From Archivesica marissinica (taxonomy: Eukaryota; Mollusca; Bivalvia; Venerida; Vesicomyidae): a DNA stretch of 64,000 nucleotides. The first letter of the stretch is position 1. Every line of letters starts with the position of its first letter. Made by a program: the position numbers and the translations under genes. Shown piece after piece: positions 27,048-44,000 of this stretch. The notes below the pieces were generated by a model. The model saw only the letters and a program-made list of their open reading frames with translations. It did not search any database and was not told the origin of the DNA. The stretch lies in NCBI GenBank assembly GCA_014843695.1, contig CM026400.1, forward strand, positions 43,730,622-43,794,621, in the 5' to 3' direction.

Positions 27048-28047
27048 NNNNNNNNNNNNNNNNNNNNNNNNNNNNNNNNNNNNNNNNNNNNNNNNNNNNN
27101 NNNNNNNNNNNNNNNNNNNNNNNNNNNNNNNNNNNNNNNNNNNNNNNNNNNNNNNNNNNNNNNNNNNNNNNNNNNNNNNNNNNNNNNNNNNNNNNNNNNN
27201 NNNNNNNNNNNNNNNNNNNNNNNNNNNNNNNNNNNNNNNNNNNNNNNNNNNNNNNNNNNNNNNNNNNNNNNNNNNNNNNNNNNNNNNNNNNNNNNNNNNN
27301 NNNNNNNNNNNNNNNNNNNNNNNNNNNNNNNNNNNNNNNNNNNNNNNNNNNNNNNNNNNNNNNNNNNNNNNNNNNNNNNNNNNNNNNNNNNNNNNNNNNN
27401 NNNNNNNNNNNNNNNNNNNNNNNNNNNNNNNNNNNNNNNNNNNNNNNNNNNNNNNNNNNNNNNNNNNNNNNNNNNNNNNNNNNNNNNNNNNNNNNNNNNN
27501 NNNNNNNNNNNNNNNNNNNNNNNNNNNNNNNNNNNNNNNNNNNNNNNNNNNNNNNNNNNNNNNNNNNNNNNNNNNNNNNNNNNNNNNNNNNNNNNNNNNN
27601 NNNNNNNNNNNNNNNNNNNNNNNNNNNNNNNNNNNNNNNNNNNNNNNNNNNNNNNNNNNNNNNNNNNNNNNNNNNNNNNNNNNNNNNNNNNNNNNNNNNN
27701 NNNNNNNNNNNNNNNNNNNNNNNNNNNNNNNNNNNNNNNNNNNNNNNNNNNNNNNNNNNNNNNNNNNNNNNNNNNNNNNNNNNNNNNNNNNNNNNNNNNN
27801 NNNNNNNNNNNNNNNNNNNNNNNNNNNNNNNNNNNNNNNNNNNNNNNNNNNNNNNNNNNNNNNNNNNNNNNNNNNNNNNNNNNNNNNNNNNNNNNNNNNN
27901 NNNNNNNNNNNNNNNNNNNNNNNNNNNNNNNNNNNNNNNNNNNNNNNNNNNNNNNNNNNNNNNNNNNNNNNNNNNNNNNNNNNNNNNNNNNNNNNNNNNN
28001 NNNNNNNNNNNNNNNNNNNNNNNNNNNNNNNNNNNNNNNNNNNNNNN
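27048..28047. other. Assembly gap (1000 N)
   Basis: Run of exactly 1000 N, again probably a fixed-size placeholder. It separates the GC-richer 30-bp minisatellite from the AT-rich 34-bp satellite, so the junction of the two arrays is not actually sequenced. Confidence 0.98.
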
Positions 28048-31000
28048 ATATAACTACCTATAACTGCTAGTATAACAGAGTATATAACTACCTATAACTG
28101 ATAGTATGGCAGAGTATATAACTACTTATAATTGCTAGTATAACATATTCTATACCTACCTATAACTGCTAGTATAACATAGTATATACCTACATATTAC
28201 TGCTAGTATAGCATAGTATATATCTACCTATAACTGCTATTTTAGCATAGTCTATGGCTACCTATAACTGCTAGTATAACATAGTATATACCTACATATT
28301 ACTGCTGGTATAGCAGAGTGTATACCTACCTATAACTGCTAGTTTAACATAGTATATGCCTACCTATAACTGCTAGTATAACATAGTATATACCTACATA
28401 TTACTGCTAGTATAGCAGAGTATATACCTACCTATTACTGCTAGTATAAAATAGTATATATCTACCTATAACTGCTTGTATAACATAGTATATACCTACC
28501 TATAAATGCTAGTATGAAATAGTATATAACTACTTATTACTGCTAGTATAACATACTCTGTAACTATATATAACTGCTATTATAACATAGTATATACCTA
28601 CCTATATCTGCTATTTTTACATAGTCTATACCTATCTATAACTTCTATTATAACATAGTATATACCTAGCTATATCTGCTGGTATAACAAAGTCTATACC
28701 TACCTATAACTGCTAGTATAACATACTCTATACCTACCTATAACTGCTAGTATAACAGAGTATATACCTACCTATAACTGATAGTATAGCAGAGTATATA
28801 ACTACCTATAACTGCTAGTATAACAAATTATATACCTACCTATGACTGCTAGTATAATAGAGTCAATATATACTCATAACTACTAGTATAACATAGTCTA
28901 TACCTACCTATAACTGCTATTATAACATAGTATATACCTACCTATAACTGCTAGTATAGCAGAGTATATACCTACCTATAACTGCTAGTTTAACATAGTC
29001 TATGCCTACCTATAACTGCTAGTATAACATAGTATATACCTACCTATTACTGCTAGTATAATATACTCTATACCTAGCTATAACCGCTAGTATAACATAG
29101 TCTATACCTACCTATGACCTCTATTCTAACATAGTAAAGACCTACCTATATTTGCTAGTATAACAGAGTCTATATCTACCTATAAGTGCTAGTATAACAT
29201 ACACTATACCTACCTATAAATGCTAGTATAACAGAGTATATACCTACCTATAACTGCTAGTATAACATATTATATAACTACCTATAACAGCTAGTATAAC
29301 AGAGTCTATACCTACCTATAACTGCTAGTATAATGTAGTCTATATCTACATATAACTACTAGTATAACATAGTCTATACCTACCTATAACTGCTAGTTTA
29401 ACATAATATATAACTACCTATAACTAGAAGTATAGCAGAGTATATACCTACCAATAACTGATAGTATAACAGAGTATATACCTATATATAATTGCTAGTA
29501 TAGCAGAGTATATAACTACCTATAACTGCTAGTATAATATAGTATATACCTACCTATAACTGCTAGTATAACATACTCTATGCCCACCTATAACTGCTAG
29601 TATAACAGAGTATATACCTACCTATAACTGCTAGTATAACATAGTCAATACATACATATAACTGCTAGTATAACAGAGTATATACCTACCTATAACAGCT
29701 AGTATAACATAGTCAATACATACATATAACTGCTAGTATAACAGAGTATATACCTACCTATAACTGCTAGTATAACAGAGTCTATACCTACCTATAACTG
29801 CTAGTATTAAAGACTATTTTCCTACCTATAACTGCTATATAACTGCTAGTATAGCTGAGTATATACCTACATATAACTGCTGGTATAACATAGTCTATAC
29901 CTACCTATAACTGCTAGTATAACATAGTATATACCTACCTATATCTTCTGGTATAACAAAGTCTATACCTACCTATAACTGCTAGTATAACATACTCTAT
30001 AACTGCTAGTATAACGGAGTATATACCTACCTATAACTGATAGTATAGCAGAGTATATAACTACCTATAACTGCTAGTATAACATATTATATACCTACCT
30101 ATAACTGCTAGTATAATATAGTCTATATCTACTCATAACTACTAGTATAACATAGTCTATACCTACCTATAACTGCTAGTAAAACAGAGTATATACCTAC
30201 CTATAATTGCTAATATAACATAGGATATACATACCTATAACTGCTAGTATAATAGAGTATATACCTACCTATAACCGCTAGTATAACATAGTCCATATCT
30301 ACCTTTTACTGCTAGTATAACATAGACTATATCTACCTATAACCGCTATTATAGCCTAGTCTATAGCTACCTATAACTGTTAGTATAACAGAATATATAC
30401 CTACCTATAACAGCTAATATAACAGACTCTATACCTACCTATAACTGCTAGTATAACATAGTATATACCTATCTATAACTGCTAGTATAACAGAGTATAT
30501 ACCTACCTATAACTGCTAGTATAACAGAGTCTATACCTACCTATTACTGCTAGTATAACATAATCTATACATACCTATAACTGCTAGTATAACAGAGTAT
30601 ATACCTACCTATAACTGCTATCATAGCAGAGTATATACCTACCTATAACTGCTAGTATAACAGAGTATATACCTACCTATAACTGCTAGAATAACAAAGT
30701 ATATACCTACCTACAAGCGCTAGTATAACATAGTCTATACCTACCTATTACTGCTAGTATAACATATATCAATACCTACCTATAACCTCTATTATTACAT
30801 AGTCAATACCTACCTATAACTGCTAGTATAACATAGTTTATACCTACCTATAACTTCTAGTATAACAGAGTATATACCTACCAATAAATGCTAGTATAAC
30901 AGAGTACATACCTACCTATAACCGCTAGTATAACATAGTCCATACCGAACTATAACTGCTAGTATAACATAGACTATACCTACCTATAACCGCTATTATA

Positions 31001-34000
31001 GCCTAGTCTATAGCTACCTATAACTGTTAGTATAAAAAAGTCTATACATATCTATAACTGCTAGTAAATCAGAGTATATACCTACCTATAACTGCTAGCA
31101 TAGCATAATATATACATATCTATAACTGCTAGTATAACAGACTATATACCTACCTATAACTGCTAGCAAAACAGTGTATATACCAACCTATAACTGCTAG
31201 TATAACAGAGTATATACCTACCTATAACTGCTAGAATAATAAAATATATACCTACCTATAACCGCCAGTATAACGTAGTCCATACCTACATATAACTGCT
31301 AGTATAACATAGTATATACCTAACTATAACCGCCATTAAAACATAGTCTATACCTACCTATAACTGCTAGTATAACAGAGTATATACTTAACTATAACTG
31401 CTAGTATAACAGAGTATATACCTACCTATAACTGCTAGTATAACATAGTCTATACCTATCTATAACTGCTAGTATAACAGAATATATACCTACCTATATA
31501 TGCTAGTATAACATAGTCTATACCTACCTATTACTGCTAGTATAACAGAGTATATACCTACCTATAACCGCTAGTATAACATAGTCCATACCTACCTATT
31601 ACTGCTAGTATAACATAGACTATACCTACCTATGACCGATATAATAGCCTAGTCTATAGCTACCTATAACTGTTAGCATAACAGAATCTATACCTACCTA
31701 TAACTGCTAGTATAACAGACCCTATACCTACCTATAACTGCTAGTATAACATAGTCTATACCTATCTATAACTTCTAGTATAACAGATTATATACCTACC
31801 TATAACTGCTAGCAAAACAGTGTATATACCATCCTATAACTGCTAGTATAACAGAGTATATACCTACCTATAACTGCTAGAATAATAAAATATATACCTA
31901 CCTATAACCGCCAGTATAACTTAGTCCATACCTACCTATTACTGCTAGTATAACATAGACTATACCTACCTATGACCGATATTATAGCCTAGTCTATAGC
32001 TACCTATAACTGTTAGCATAACAGAATCTATACCTACCTATAACTGCTAGTATAACAGACCCTATTCCTACCTATAACTGCTAGTATAACATAGTCTATA
32101 CCTATCTATAACTTCTAGTATAACAGAGTATATACCTACCTATATCTGCTAGTATAACAGAGTATATACTTACCAATAACTGCAAGTATATCAGACTCTA
32201 TACCTACCTACAACTGCAAGAATAACAGAGTATATACCTACCTATAACTGCTAGTATAGCAGAGTATATACCTACCTATAACTGCTAGTATAGCATAGAC
32301 TATACCTACCTATAACCGCTATTATAACATAGTCTATACCTATCTATAACTGCTAGTAAAACAGACTATATACCTACCTATAACGGCTAGTATAACATAA
32401 TTTATACATATCTATAACTGCTAGTTTAACAGAGTATATAACTACCTATAACTGCTTGTATAACATAGTCTATACCTACCTATTACTGCTAGTAAAACAG
32501 ACTCTACACCTACCTATAATTGCTAGCATAACAGAGTATATACCTACCTATAACTGCTAGTAAAACAGAGTATATACCTACCTATAACTGCTAGTATAAC
32601 AGAGTATATACCTACTTATTACTGCTAGTATAACAGAATCTATACCTACCTATAACTCCTAGTATAACAGAGTATATAGCTACCTATAACTGCTAGCATA
32701 GCAGAGTATATACCTACCTATAACCGCTAGTATAACATAGTCTATACCTACCTATAACTGCTAGTATAACATAGTATATAGTTACCTTAAACCTCTATTA
32801 TAACATAGTATATACCTATCTATAACTTCTAGTATAACATAGTCCATACCTACCTATAACTGCTAGTATAACATAGACTATACATACCTATAACCGATAT
32901 TATAACCTAGTCTATACCTACCTATTACTGCTAGTATAACATAGTCTATACCTACCTATAACTGCTAGTAAAACCGAGTATATACCTACCTATAACATCT
33001 AGTATAACAGAGTATATACATATCTATAACTGATAGTATAACAGAGTATATACCTACCTATAACTGCTAGTATAACAGAGTCTATACCTACCTATTACTG
33101 CTAGTATAACAGACTCTATACCTACCTATAACTGCTAGTATAAAAGAGTATATACCTACCTAAAACTGCTAGTATAACAGAGTATATACCTACCTATAAC
33201 CGCTAGTATAACATAGTCCATACCTACCTATAACTGCTAGTATAACATAGACTATACCTACCTATAACCGATATTATAACCTAGTCTATACCTACCTATA
33301 ACTGCTAGTATAACAGAGTATATACCTACCTATAACGGCTAGAATAATAAAGTATATACCTACCTATATGCGCTAGTATAACAAAGTATATACCTACCCA
33401 TAAGTGCTAGTATAACATAGTATATAGTTACATTAAACCTCTAGTATAACATAGTCTACACCTACCTACAACTGCTAGTATAACAGAGTATATACCTATC
33501 AATAACTGCTAGAATAACAGAGTCTATACCTACCTATTACTGCTAGTATAACAGACTCTAAACCTACCTATAACTGCTAGTATAAAAGATTATATACCTA
33601 CCTAAAACTGCTAGTAAAACAGAGTATATACCTACCTATAACCGCTAGTATAACATAGTCCATACCTACCTATAACTGCTAGCATAACATAGACTATACC
33701 TACCTATAACCGATATTATAACCTAGACTATACCTACCTATAACTGCTAGTATAACAGAGTATATACCTACCTATAACTGCTAGAATAACAAAGTATATA
33801 CCTACCTATATGCGCTAGTATAACAAAGTCTATACCTACCCATAAGTGCTAGTATAACATAGTATATAGTTACCTTAAACCTCTATTATAACATAGTCTA
33901 CACCTACCTATAACTGCTAGTATAACATAGTCTATACCTATATATAACTGATAGTATATCAGAATATATACCTACCTATATCTGATAGTATAACAAAGTC

Positions 34001-37000
34001 TATACTTACCTATATCTGCTAGTATGACAAACTCTATACCTACCTATAACTGCTAGTATAACATAGTCTATACCTACCTCTAACTGCTAGTATAAGAGAG
34101 TATATACCTACCTATAACTGCTAATATAACAGAGTATATACCTACCTATAACAGCTAGTATAACATAGTTCATACCTACCTATAACTGCTAGTATAACAT
34201 AGACTATACCGACCTATAACCGCTATTATAGCCTAGTCTATAGCTACCTATAACTGTTAGTATAACATAGTCTATACCTACCTATAACTGCTAGTAAATC
34301 AGAGTATATACCTACCTATAGCGGCTAGTATAACATAATTTATACATATCTATAACTGCTAGTATAACAGAGTATATACCTACCTATAACTGCTAGTAAA
34401 ACATAGTCTATACCTATATATAGCTGATAGTATAACAGAGTCTATACCTATCTATAACTGCTAGTATGACAAACTCTATACCTGCCTATAACTGCCAGTA
34501 TAACATAGTCTATACCTACCTATAACTGCTAGTATAGCATAGACTATACCTACCTATAACCGCTATTATAACATAGTCTATACGTATCTATAACTGCTAG
34601 TAAAACAGAGTATATACCTACCGATAACGGCTAGTATATCATAATTTATACATATCAATAACTGCTAGTATAACAGAGTATATACCTACCTATAACTACT
34701 AGTATAACAGAGTATATACCTACCTATTACTGCTAGTAAAACAGACTCTATACCTACCTATAACTCCTAGTATAACAGAGTATAAACCTACCTATTACTG
34801 CTAGCATAGCAGAGTATATACATACCTATAACCGCTAGTATAACATAGTCTATACCTACCCATAACTGCTAGTATAACATAGTATATAGTTACCTTAAAC
34901 CTCTATTATAACATAGTATATACCTACCTATAACTGCTAGTATAACATAGTCCATACCTACCTATAACTGCTAGTATAACATAGACTATACATACCTATA
35001 ACCGATATTATAACCTAGTCTATACCTACCTATTACTGCTAGTATAACATAGTCTATACTTACCTATAACTGCTAGTAAAACCGAGTATATACCTACCTA
35101 TAACTTCTAGTATAACAGTGTATATACATATCTATAATTGCTAGTATAACAGAGTATATACCTACCTATAACTGCTAGTATAACAGAGTCTATACCTACC
35201 TATTACTGCTAGTATAACACACTCTATACCTACCTATAACTGCTAGTATAACAGAGTATATACCTACCTATAACTGCTATCATAGCAGAGTATATACCTA
35301 CCTATAACTGCTAGTATAACAAGTTATATATTAACGCTAGAATAACAAAGTATATACCTACCTATAACCGCTAGTATAACATAGTTCATACCTACCTATA
35401 ACTGCTAGTATAACATAGACTATACCGACCTATAACCGCTATTATAGCCTAGACTATAGCTACCTATAACTGTTAGTATAACATAGTCTATACCTACCCA
35501 TAACTGCTAGTAAATCAGAGTATATACCTACCTATAACGTCTACTATAACATAATTTATACATATCTATAACTGCTAGTATAACAGAGTATATACCTACC
35601 TATAACTGCTAGTATAACATAGTCTATACCTATATATATCTGATAGTATAACAGAGTATATACCTACCTATATCTGCTAGTATAACAAAGTATATACCTA
35701 TCTATAACTGCTAGTATGACAAATTATATACCTGCCTATAACTGCTAGTAAAACAGAGTCTATACCTACCTATAACTGCTAGTATAACAGAGTATATACC
35801 TACCTATATCTGCTAGTATGACAAACTCTATACCTACCTATAACAGCTAGTATAACAGAGTATATACATACCTATAATTGCTAGTATAATAGAGTATATA
35901 CCTACCTATAACTGCTAGCAGAGCAGAGTATATACCTACCTATAACCGCTAGTATAACATAGTATATACTTACCCATAACTGCTAGTATAACATAGTCTA
36001 TACCTACATAAACCTCTATTATAACAGAGTCTATGCCTAGCTATAATTGCTAGTATAACATCGTCTATACCTACCTATAACTGCTAGTAAAACAGAGTCT
36101 ATACCTACCTATAACTGCTAGTATAACATAGTCTATACCTACCTATATCTGCTAGTATGACAAACTCTATACCTACCTATAACAGCTAGTATAACAGATT
36201 ATATACCTACCTATACCTGCTAGTATAACAGAGTATATACATACCTATAACTGCTAGTATAACATAGACTATACCTCCCTATAACCGATATTATAACCTA
36301 GTCTATACCTACCTATAACTGCTAGTAAAACAGAGTCTATACCTACCTATAATTGCTAGTATAACATAGTATATACATAGCTATAATTGCTAGTATAATA
36401 GAGTATATACCTACTTATAACTGCTAGCATAGCAGAGTATATACCTACCTATAACCGCTTGTATAACATAGTATATACTCACCCATAACTGCTAGTATAA
36501 AATAGTCTATACCTACATAAACCTCTATTATAACAAAGTCTATGCCTAGCTATAACTGCTAGTATAACATCGTCTATACCTACCTATAACTGCTAGTAAA
36601 ACAGAGTCTATACGTACCTATAACTGCTAGTATAACATAGTATATACATACCTATAACTGCTAGTATAACATAGTCTATACCTACCTATAACTGCTAGTA
36701 AAACAGAGTATATACCTACCTATGACTACTAGTATAACAGAGTATATACCTACCTATAACCGATATTATAACCTAGTCTATACCTACCTATTACTGCTAG
36801 TATAACATAGTCTATACCTACCTATAACTGCTAGTAAAACAGAGTATATACCTACCTATAACTTCTAGTATAACAGAGTATATACATATCTATAACTGCT
36901 AGTATAACAGAGTATATACCTACCTATAACTGCTAGGATAACAGAGTGTATACCTACCTATTACTGCTAGTATAACAGACTCTATACCTACCTATAACTG

Positions 37001-40000
37001 CTAGTATAACAGGGTATATACCTACCTATAATTGCTATCATAGCATAGTATATACCTACCTATAACTGCTAGTATAACAGAGTATATACCTACCTATAAC
37101 TGATAGAATAACAAAGTATATACCTACCTATGAGCGCTAGTATAACATAGTCTATTCCTACCTATTACTGCTAGTATAACATATTTCAATACCTACCTAT
37201 GACCTCTATTATTACATAGTCAATACCTACCTATAACTGCTAGTATAACATAGTCTATACCTAACTATAACTGCTAGTATAACATAGTATATACATACCT
37301 ATAATTGCTAGTATAATAGAGTATATACGTACCTATAACTGCTAGCATAGCAGAGTATATACCTACCTATAACCGCTAGTATAACATAGTATATACTTAC
37401 CCATAACTGCTAGTATAAAATAGTCTATACCTACATAAACCTCTATTATAACATAGTCTATGCCTAGCTATAACTGCTAGTATAACATCGTCTATACCTA
37501 CCTATAACTGCTAGTAAAACAGAGTCTATACCTACCTATAATTGCTAGTATAACATAGTATATACATACCTATGACTGCTAGTATAACATAGTCTATACC
37601 TACCTATAACTGCTAGTAAAACAGAGTATATACCTACCTATAACTGCTAGTATGACAGAGTATATACCTACCTATAACTGCTAGTAAAACAGAGTATATA
37701 CCTACATATAACTGCTAGTATAACAGAATATATACCTACCTATAACTGATAGAATAACAAAGTATATACCTACCTATAAGCGCTAATATAACATAGTCTA
37801 TTCCTACCTAGTACTGCTAGTATAACATATTTCAATATCTACCTATAACCTCTATTATTACATAGTCAATACGTACCTATAACTGCTAGTATAACATAGT
37901 CTATACCTAACTATAACTGCTAGTATAACATAGTATATACATACCTATAACTGCTAGTATAATAGAGTATATACCTATCTATAACTGCTAGCATAGCAGA
38001 GTATATACCTACCTATAACCGCTAGTATAACATAGTATATACTTACCCATAACTGCTAGTATGACATAGTCTATACCTACATAAACCTCTATTATAACAT
38101 ATTCTATGCCTAGCTATATCTGCTAGTATAACATCGTCTATACCTACCTATAACTGCTAGTAAAACAGAGTATATACCTATCTATAACTGCTAGTATAAC
38201 ACAGTATATACATACCTATAACTGCTAGTATAATAGAGTATATACCTACCTATAACTGCTAGCATAGCAGAGTATATACCTACCTATAACCGCTAGTATA
38301 ACATAGTTTATACTTAACCATAACTGCTAGTATAACATAGTCTATACCTACCTAAACCTCTATTATAACTTAGTCTATACCTAGCTACAACTGCTAGTAT
38401 AACATAGTCTATACCTATATATAACTGCTAGTATAACAGAATATATACCTACCTATATCTGCTAGTATAACATAGTCTATACCTACCTATAACTGTTAGT
38501 ATAACATAGTATATACCTACCTATAAACGCTAGTATAATATAGTCCATACCTACATATTACTGCTAGTATAACATAGACTATACCTACCTATAACCGCTA
38601 TTATAGCCTAATCAATAGCTACCTATAACTGTTAGTATAACATAATCTATACTTACTTATAACTGCAAGTATAACAGTCTCTATATCTACCTATAACTGC
38701 TAGTATAACATAGTCTATACCTATCTATAACTGCTATTATAACATAGTCTATACCTATATATAACTGATAGTATAACAGAGTATATACCTACCTATATCT
38801 GCTAGTATAAATAAGTATATACCTACCTATAACTGCTAGTATGACAAAGTCTATACTTGCCTATAACTGCTAGTATAACATAGTCTATACCTATCTATAA
38901 CTGCTAGTATAACAGAGTATATACCTACCTATATCTGCTAGTATAACAGAGTATATACCTTCATATAACTGCAAGTATATCAGACTCTATACCTACCTAT
39001 AACTGCTAGTATAACAGAGTATATACCTACATATATCTGCTAGTACAGCATAGACTATACCTACCTATAACCGCTAGCATAACCTAGTCTATACCTACCT
39101 ATAACTGTTGGTATAGCATAATCTATACCTACCTATAACTGCTAGTATAACATAGTCTATACCTACCTGTAACTGCTAGTATAACAGAGTAAATACATAC
39201 CTATAACTGCTAGTATAAAATAGACTATACCTACCTATAACCGATATTATAGCCTAGTCTATACCTACCTATAACTGCTAGTAAAACAGAGTCTATACCT
39301 ACCTATAACTGCTAGTATAACATAGTATATACATACCTATAACTGCTAGTATAATAGAGTATAAACCTACCTATAACTGCTAGCATAGCAAAGTATATAC
39401 CTACCTATAACCGCTAGTATAACATAGTATATACTTAACCATAAATGCTAGTATAACATAGTCTATACCTACATAAACCTCTATTATAACATAGTCTATG
39501 CCTAGCTATAACTGCTAGTATGACATCGTCTATACATACCTATAACTGCTAGTAAAACAGAGTCTATACCTACCTATAACTGCTAGTATAACATAGTATA
39601 TACATACCTATAACTGCTAGTATAACATAGTATATACCTACCTATAACTGCTAGAAAAACAGAGTATATACCTACCTATAACTGCAAGTATAACAGAGTC
39701 TATACCTACTTATTACTGCTAGTATAACATAATCTATACCTACCAATAACTCCTAGTATAACAGAGTATATACCTACCTATTACTGCTAGCATAGCATAG
39801 TATATACCTACCTATATCAGCTAGTATAACATAGTCTATACCTACCAATAACGGCTAGTATAACATAGTATATAGTTACCTTAAACCTCTATTATAACAT
39901 AGTATATACCTACCTATAACTGCTAGTATAACATAGTCTATACCTATATATATCTGCTAGTATAACAGAGTATATACCTACCTGTATCTGCTAGTATAAC

Positions 40001-41094
40001 ATAGTCTATATCTAACTATCACTGCTAGTAAAACAGAGTCTATACCTACCTATAACTGGTAGTATAACATAGTATATACATACCTATAACTGCTAGTATA
40101 ACAGAGTCTATACCTACCTGTAACTGCTAGTATAACAGAGTATATACCTACCTATAACCGCTAGTATAACATAGTCCATACCGAACTATAACTGCTAGTA
40201 TAGCATAGACTATACCTAACTATAACCGCTATTATAGCCTAGTCTATAGCTACCTATAACTGTTAGTATAACATAATGTATATCTACCTATAACTGCTAG
40301 TATAACATACTCTATACCTACCTATAACTGTTAGAATAGGATAGTCTATACCTATCTATAACTGCAAGTATATCAGACTATATACCTACCTACAACTGCA
40401 AGAATAACAGGGTATATACCTACCTATAATTTCTAGTATAGCAGAGTATATACCTACCTATAACTGCTAGTTTAACATAGTATATACCTACCTATAACTG
40501 CTAGTATAACATAGACTATACCTAACCATAACCGCTATTATAGCCTAGTCTATAGCTACCTATAACTGTTAGTATAACATAATGTATACCTACCTATAAC
40601 TGCTAGTATAGCATAGTCTATACCTATCTATAACTGCAAGTATATCAAACTATATACCTACCTACAACTGCAAGAATAACAGAGTATATACCTACCTATA
40701 ACTGCTAGTATAGCAGAGTATACACCTACCTATAACTGCTAGTATAACAGAGTATATACCTACCTATAACTGCTAGCATAGCAAAGTGTACACCTACCTA
40801 TAACTGCTAGTATAACATAGACTATACCTATCTATAACCGATATTATAACATAGTATATTCCTACCTATTACTGCTAGTATAACATAGTATATACCTACC
40901 TATACCTGCTAGCATAGAAAAGTACATATAACTGCTAGTATAACAGAGTCTATACCTACTTATTACTGCTAGTATAACAGAATCTATACCTACCTATAAC
41001 TCCTAGTATAACAGAGTATATACCTACCTATAACTGCTAGCATAGCAGAGTATATACCTACCTATAACCGCTAGTATAACATAGTCTATACCTA

Positions 41095-44000
41095 CCCATA
41101 ACTGCTAGTATAACATAGTATATAGTTACCTTAAACCTCTATTATAACATAGTATATACCTACCTATTACTGCTAGTATAACATAGTCATTACCTATATA
41201 TAACTGCTAGTATAACAGTGTATATACCTACCTATATCTGCTAGCATAACAAAGTCTATACCTACCTATAACTGCTAGTATAACATAGTATATACCTACC
41301 TATAGCTGCTCGTAAAACAGAGTATAAACCTACCTATAACTGCTAGTATAACATAGTCCATACCTACCTATAACTGCAAATATAACATAGTCTATACCTA
41401 CCTATAACCGCTATTATAACAAAGTCTATACCTACCTATAACTGCTAGTATAACAGAGTATATACCTACCTATAACTGCTAGAATAACAAAGTATATACC
41501 TACCTATAAGCGTTAGTATAACATAGTCTATAACTACCCATAAGTGCTAGTATAACATAGTATATAGTTACCTTAAACCTCTATTATAACATAGTCTACA
41601 CCTACCTATAACTGCTAGTATAACATAGTCCATACATATCTATAACTGCTAGTATAACAGAGTATATACCTACCTATTACTGCTAGCATAACATATTTCA
41701 ATACCTACCTATAACCTCTATTATTACATAGTCAATACCTACCTATAACTGCTAGTAAAACAGAGTCTATACCTACCTATAACTGCTAGTATAACATAGT
41801 ATATACCTACCTATAACTGCTAGTATAACATAGTCTATACCTAACTATAACTGCTAGTTTAACATAGTCTATACCTACCTATAACTGCTAGTATAACATA
41901 GTATATACCTACCTATATCTGCTAGTATAACAGAGTATATACCTACCTATAACTGCTAGTATAACATAGTATATACCTACCTATAACTGCTAGTATATCA
42001 TAGTCTATACCTACCTATAACCGATATTATAACATAGTCTATACCTACCTATAACTGCTATTATAACATAGTCAATACCTACCTATAACTGCTAGTAAAA
42101 TAGAGTATATACCTACCTATAACTGCTAGTATAACAGAGTATATACATATCTATAACTGCTAGTATAACAGAGTATATACCTACCTATAACTGCTAGTAT
42201 AACAGAGTCTATACCTACCTATTACTGCTAGTATAACAGACTCTATACCTACCTATAACTGCTAGTATAACAGAGTATATACCTACCTATAACTGCTATC
42301 ATAGCAGAGTATATACCTACCTATAACTGCTAGTATAACAGAGTATATACCTACCTATAACTGCTAGAATAACAAAGTATATACCTACCTATAAGCGCTA
42401 GTATAACATAGTCTATAACTACCCATAAGTGCTAGTATAACATAGTATATAGTTACCTTAAACCTCTATTATAACATAGTCTATACCTACCTATAACTGC
42501 TAGTATAACATATTCTATACCTATATATAACTGATAGTATAACAGAGTATATACCTACCTATATCTGCTAGTATAACAAAGTCTATACCTACCTATAACT
42601 GCTAGTATGACAAACTCTATACCTACCTATAACTGCTAGTATAACATAGTATATACCTACCTATAACTGCTAGTATAACAGAGTATATACCTACCTATAA
42701 CTGCTAGTATAACATAGTATATACCTACCTATAACTGCTAGTATAATAGAGTATATACCTACCTATAACTGCTAGTATAACAAAGTCTATACCTACCTAT
42801 AACTGCTAGTATAACAGAGTATATACCTACCTATAACTGCTAGTATAACAGAGTCTATACCTACCTATAACTGCTAGTATAACATAGTATATACCTACCT
42901 ATAACTGCTAGTATAACAGAGTATATAACTACCTATAACCGCTAGTATAACATAGTCTATACCTACCCATAACTGCTAGTATAACATAGTATATAGTTAC
43001 CTTAAACCTCGATTATAACATAGTATATACCTACCTATTACTGCTAGTATAACATAGTCATTACCTATATATAACTGCTAGTATAACAGTGTATATACCT
43101 ACCTATATCTGCTAGCATAACAAAGTCTATACCTACCTATAACTGCTAGTATAACATAGTATATACCTACCTATAGCTGCTCGTAAAACAGAGTATAAAC
43201 CTACCTATAACTGCTAGTATAACATAGTCCATACCTACCTATAACTGCAAATATAACATAGTCTATACCTACCTATAACCGCTATTATAACAAAGTCTAT
43301 ACCTACCTATAACTGCTAGTATAACAGAGTATATACCTACCTATAACTGCTAGAATAACAAAGTATATACCTACCTATAAGCGTTAGTATAACATAGTCT
43401 ATAACTACCCATAAGTGCTAGTATAACATAGTATATAGTTACCTTAAACCTCTATTATAACATAGTCTACACCTACCTATAACTGCTAGTATAACATAGT
43501 CCATACATATCTATAACTCCTAGTATAACAGAGTATATACCTACCTATTACTGCTAGCATAACATATTTCAATACCTACCTATAACCTCTATTATTACAT
43601 AGTCAATACCTACCTATAACTGCTAGTAAAACAGAGTCTATACCTACCTATAACTGCTAGTATAACATAGTATATACCTACCTATAACTGCTAGTACAAC
43701 ATAGTCTATACCTAACTATTACTGCTATTTTAACATAGTCTATACCTACCTATAACTGCTAGTATAACATAGTATATACCTACCTATATCTGCTAGTATA
43801 ACAGAGTATATACCTACCTATAACAGCTAGTATAACATAGTCCATACCTACCTATAACTGCTAGTATATCATAGACTATACCTACCTATAACCGATATTA
43901 TAACCTAGTCTATACCTAACTATTACTGCTATTATAACATAGTCAATACCTACCTATAACTGCTAGTAAAATAGAGTATATACCTACCTATAACTGCTAG

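Noticed and set aside
10561..28070. Very long open frames (about 1400-2200 codons) on both strands over the 30-bp array, for example 10561-14871, 15040-20337 and 21327-28070
   Set aside because: They are direct translations of a stop-free 30-bp unit in all six frames, partly run through N, switch frame at every odd indel and show no start, splice or codon-bias signal. They are products of the repeat, not proteins.
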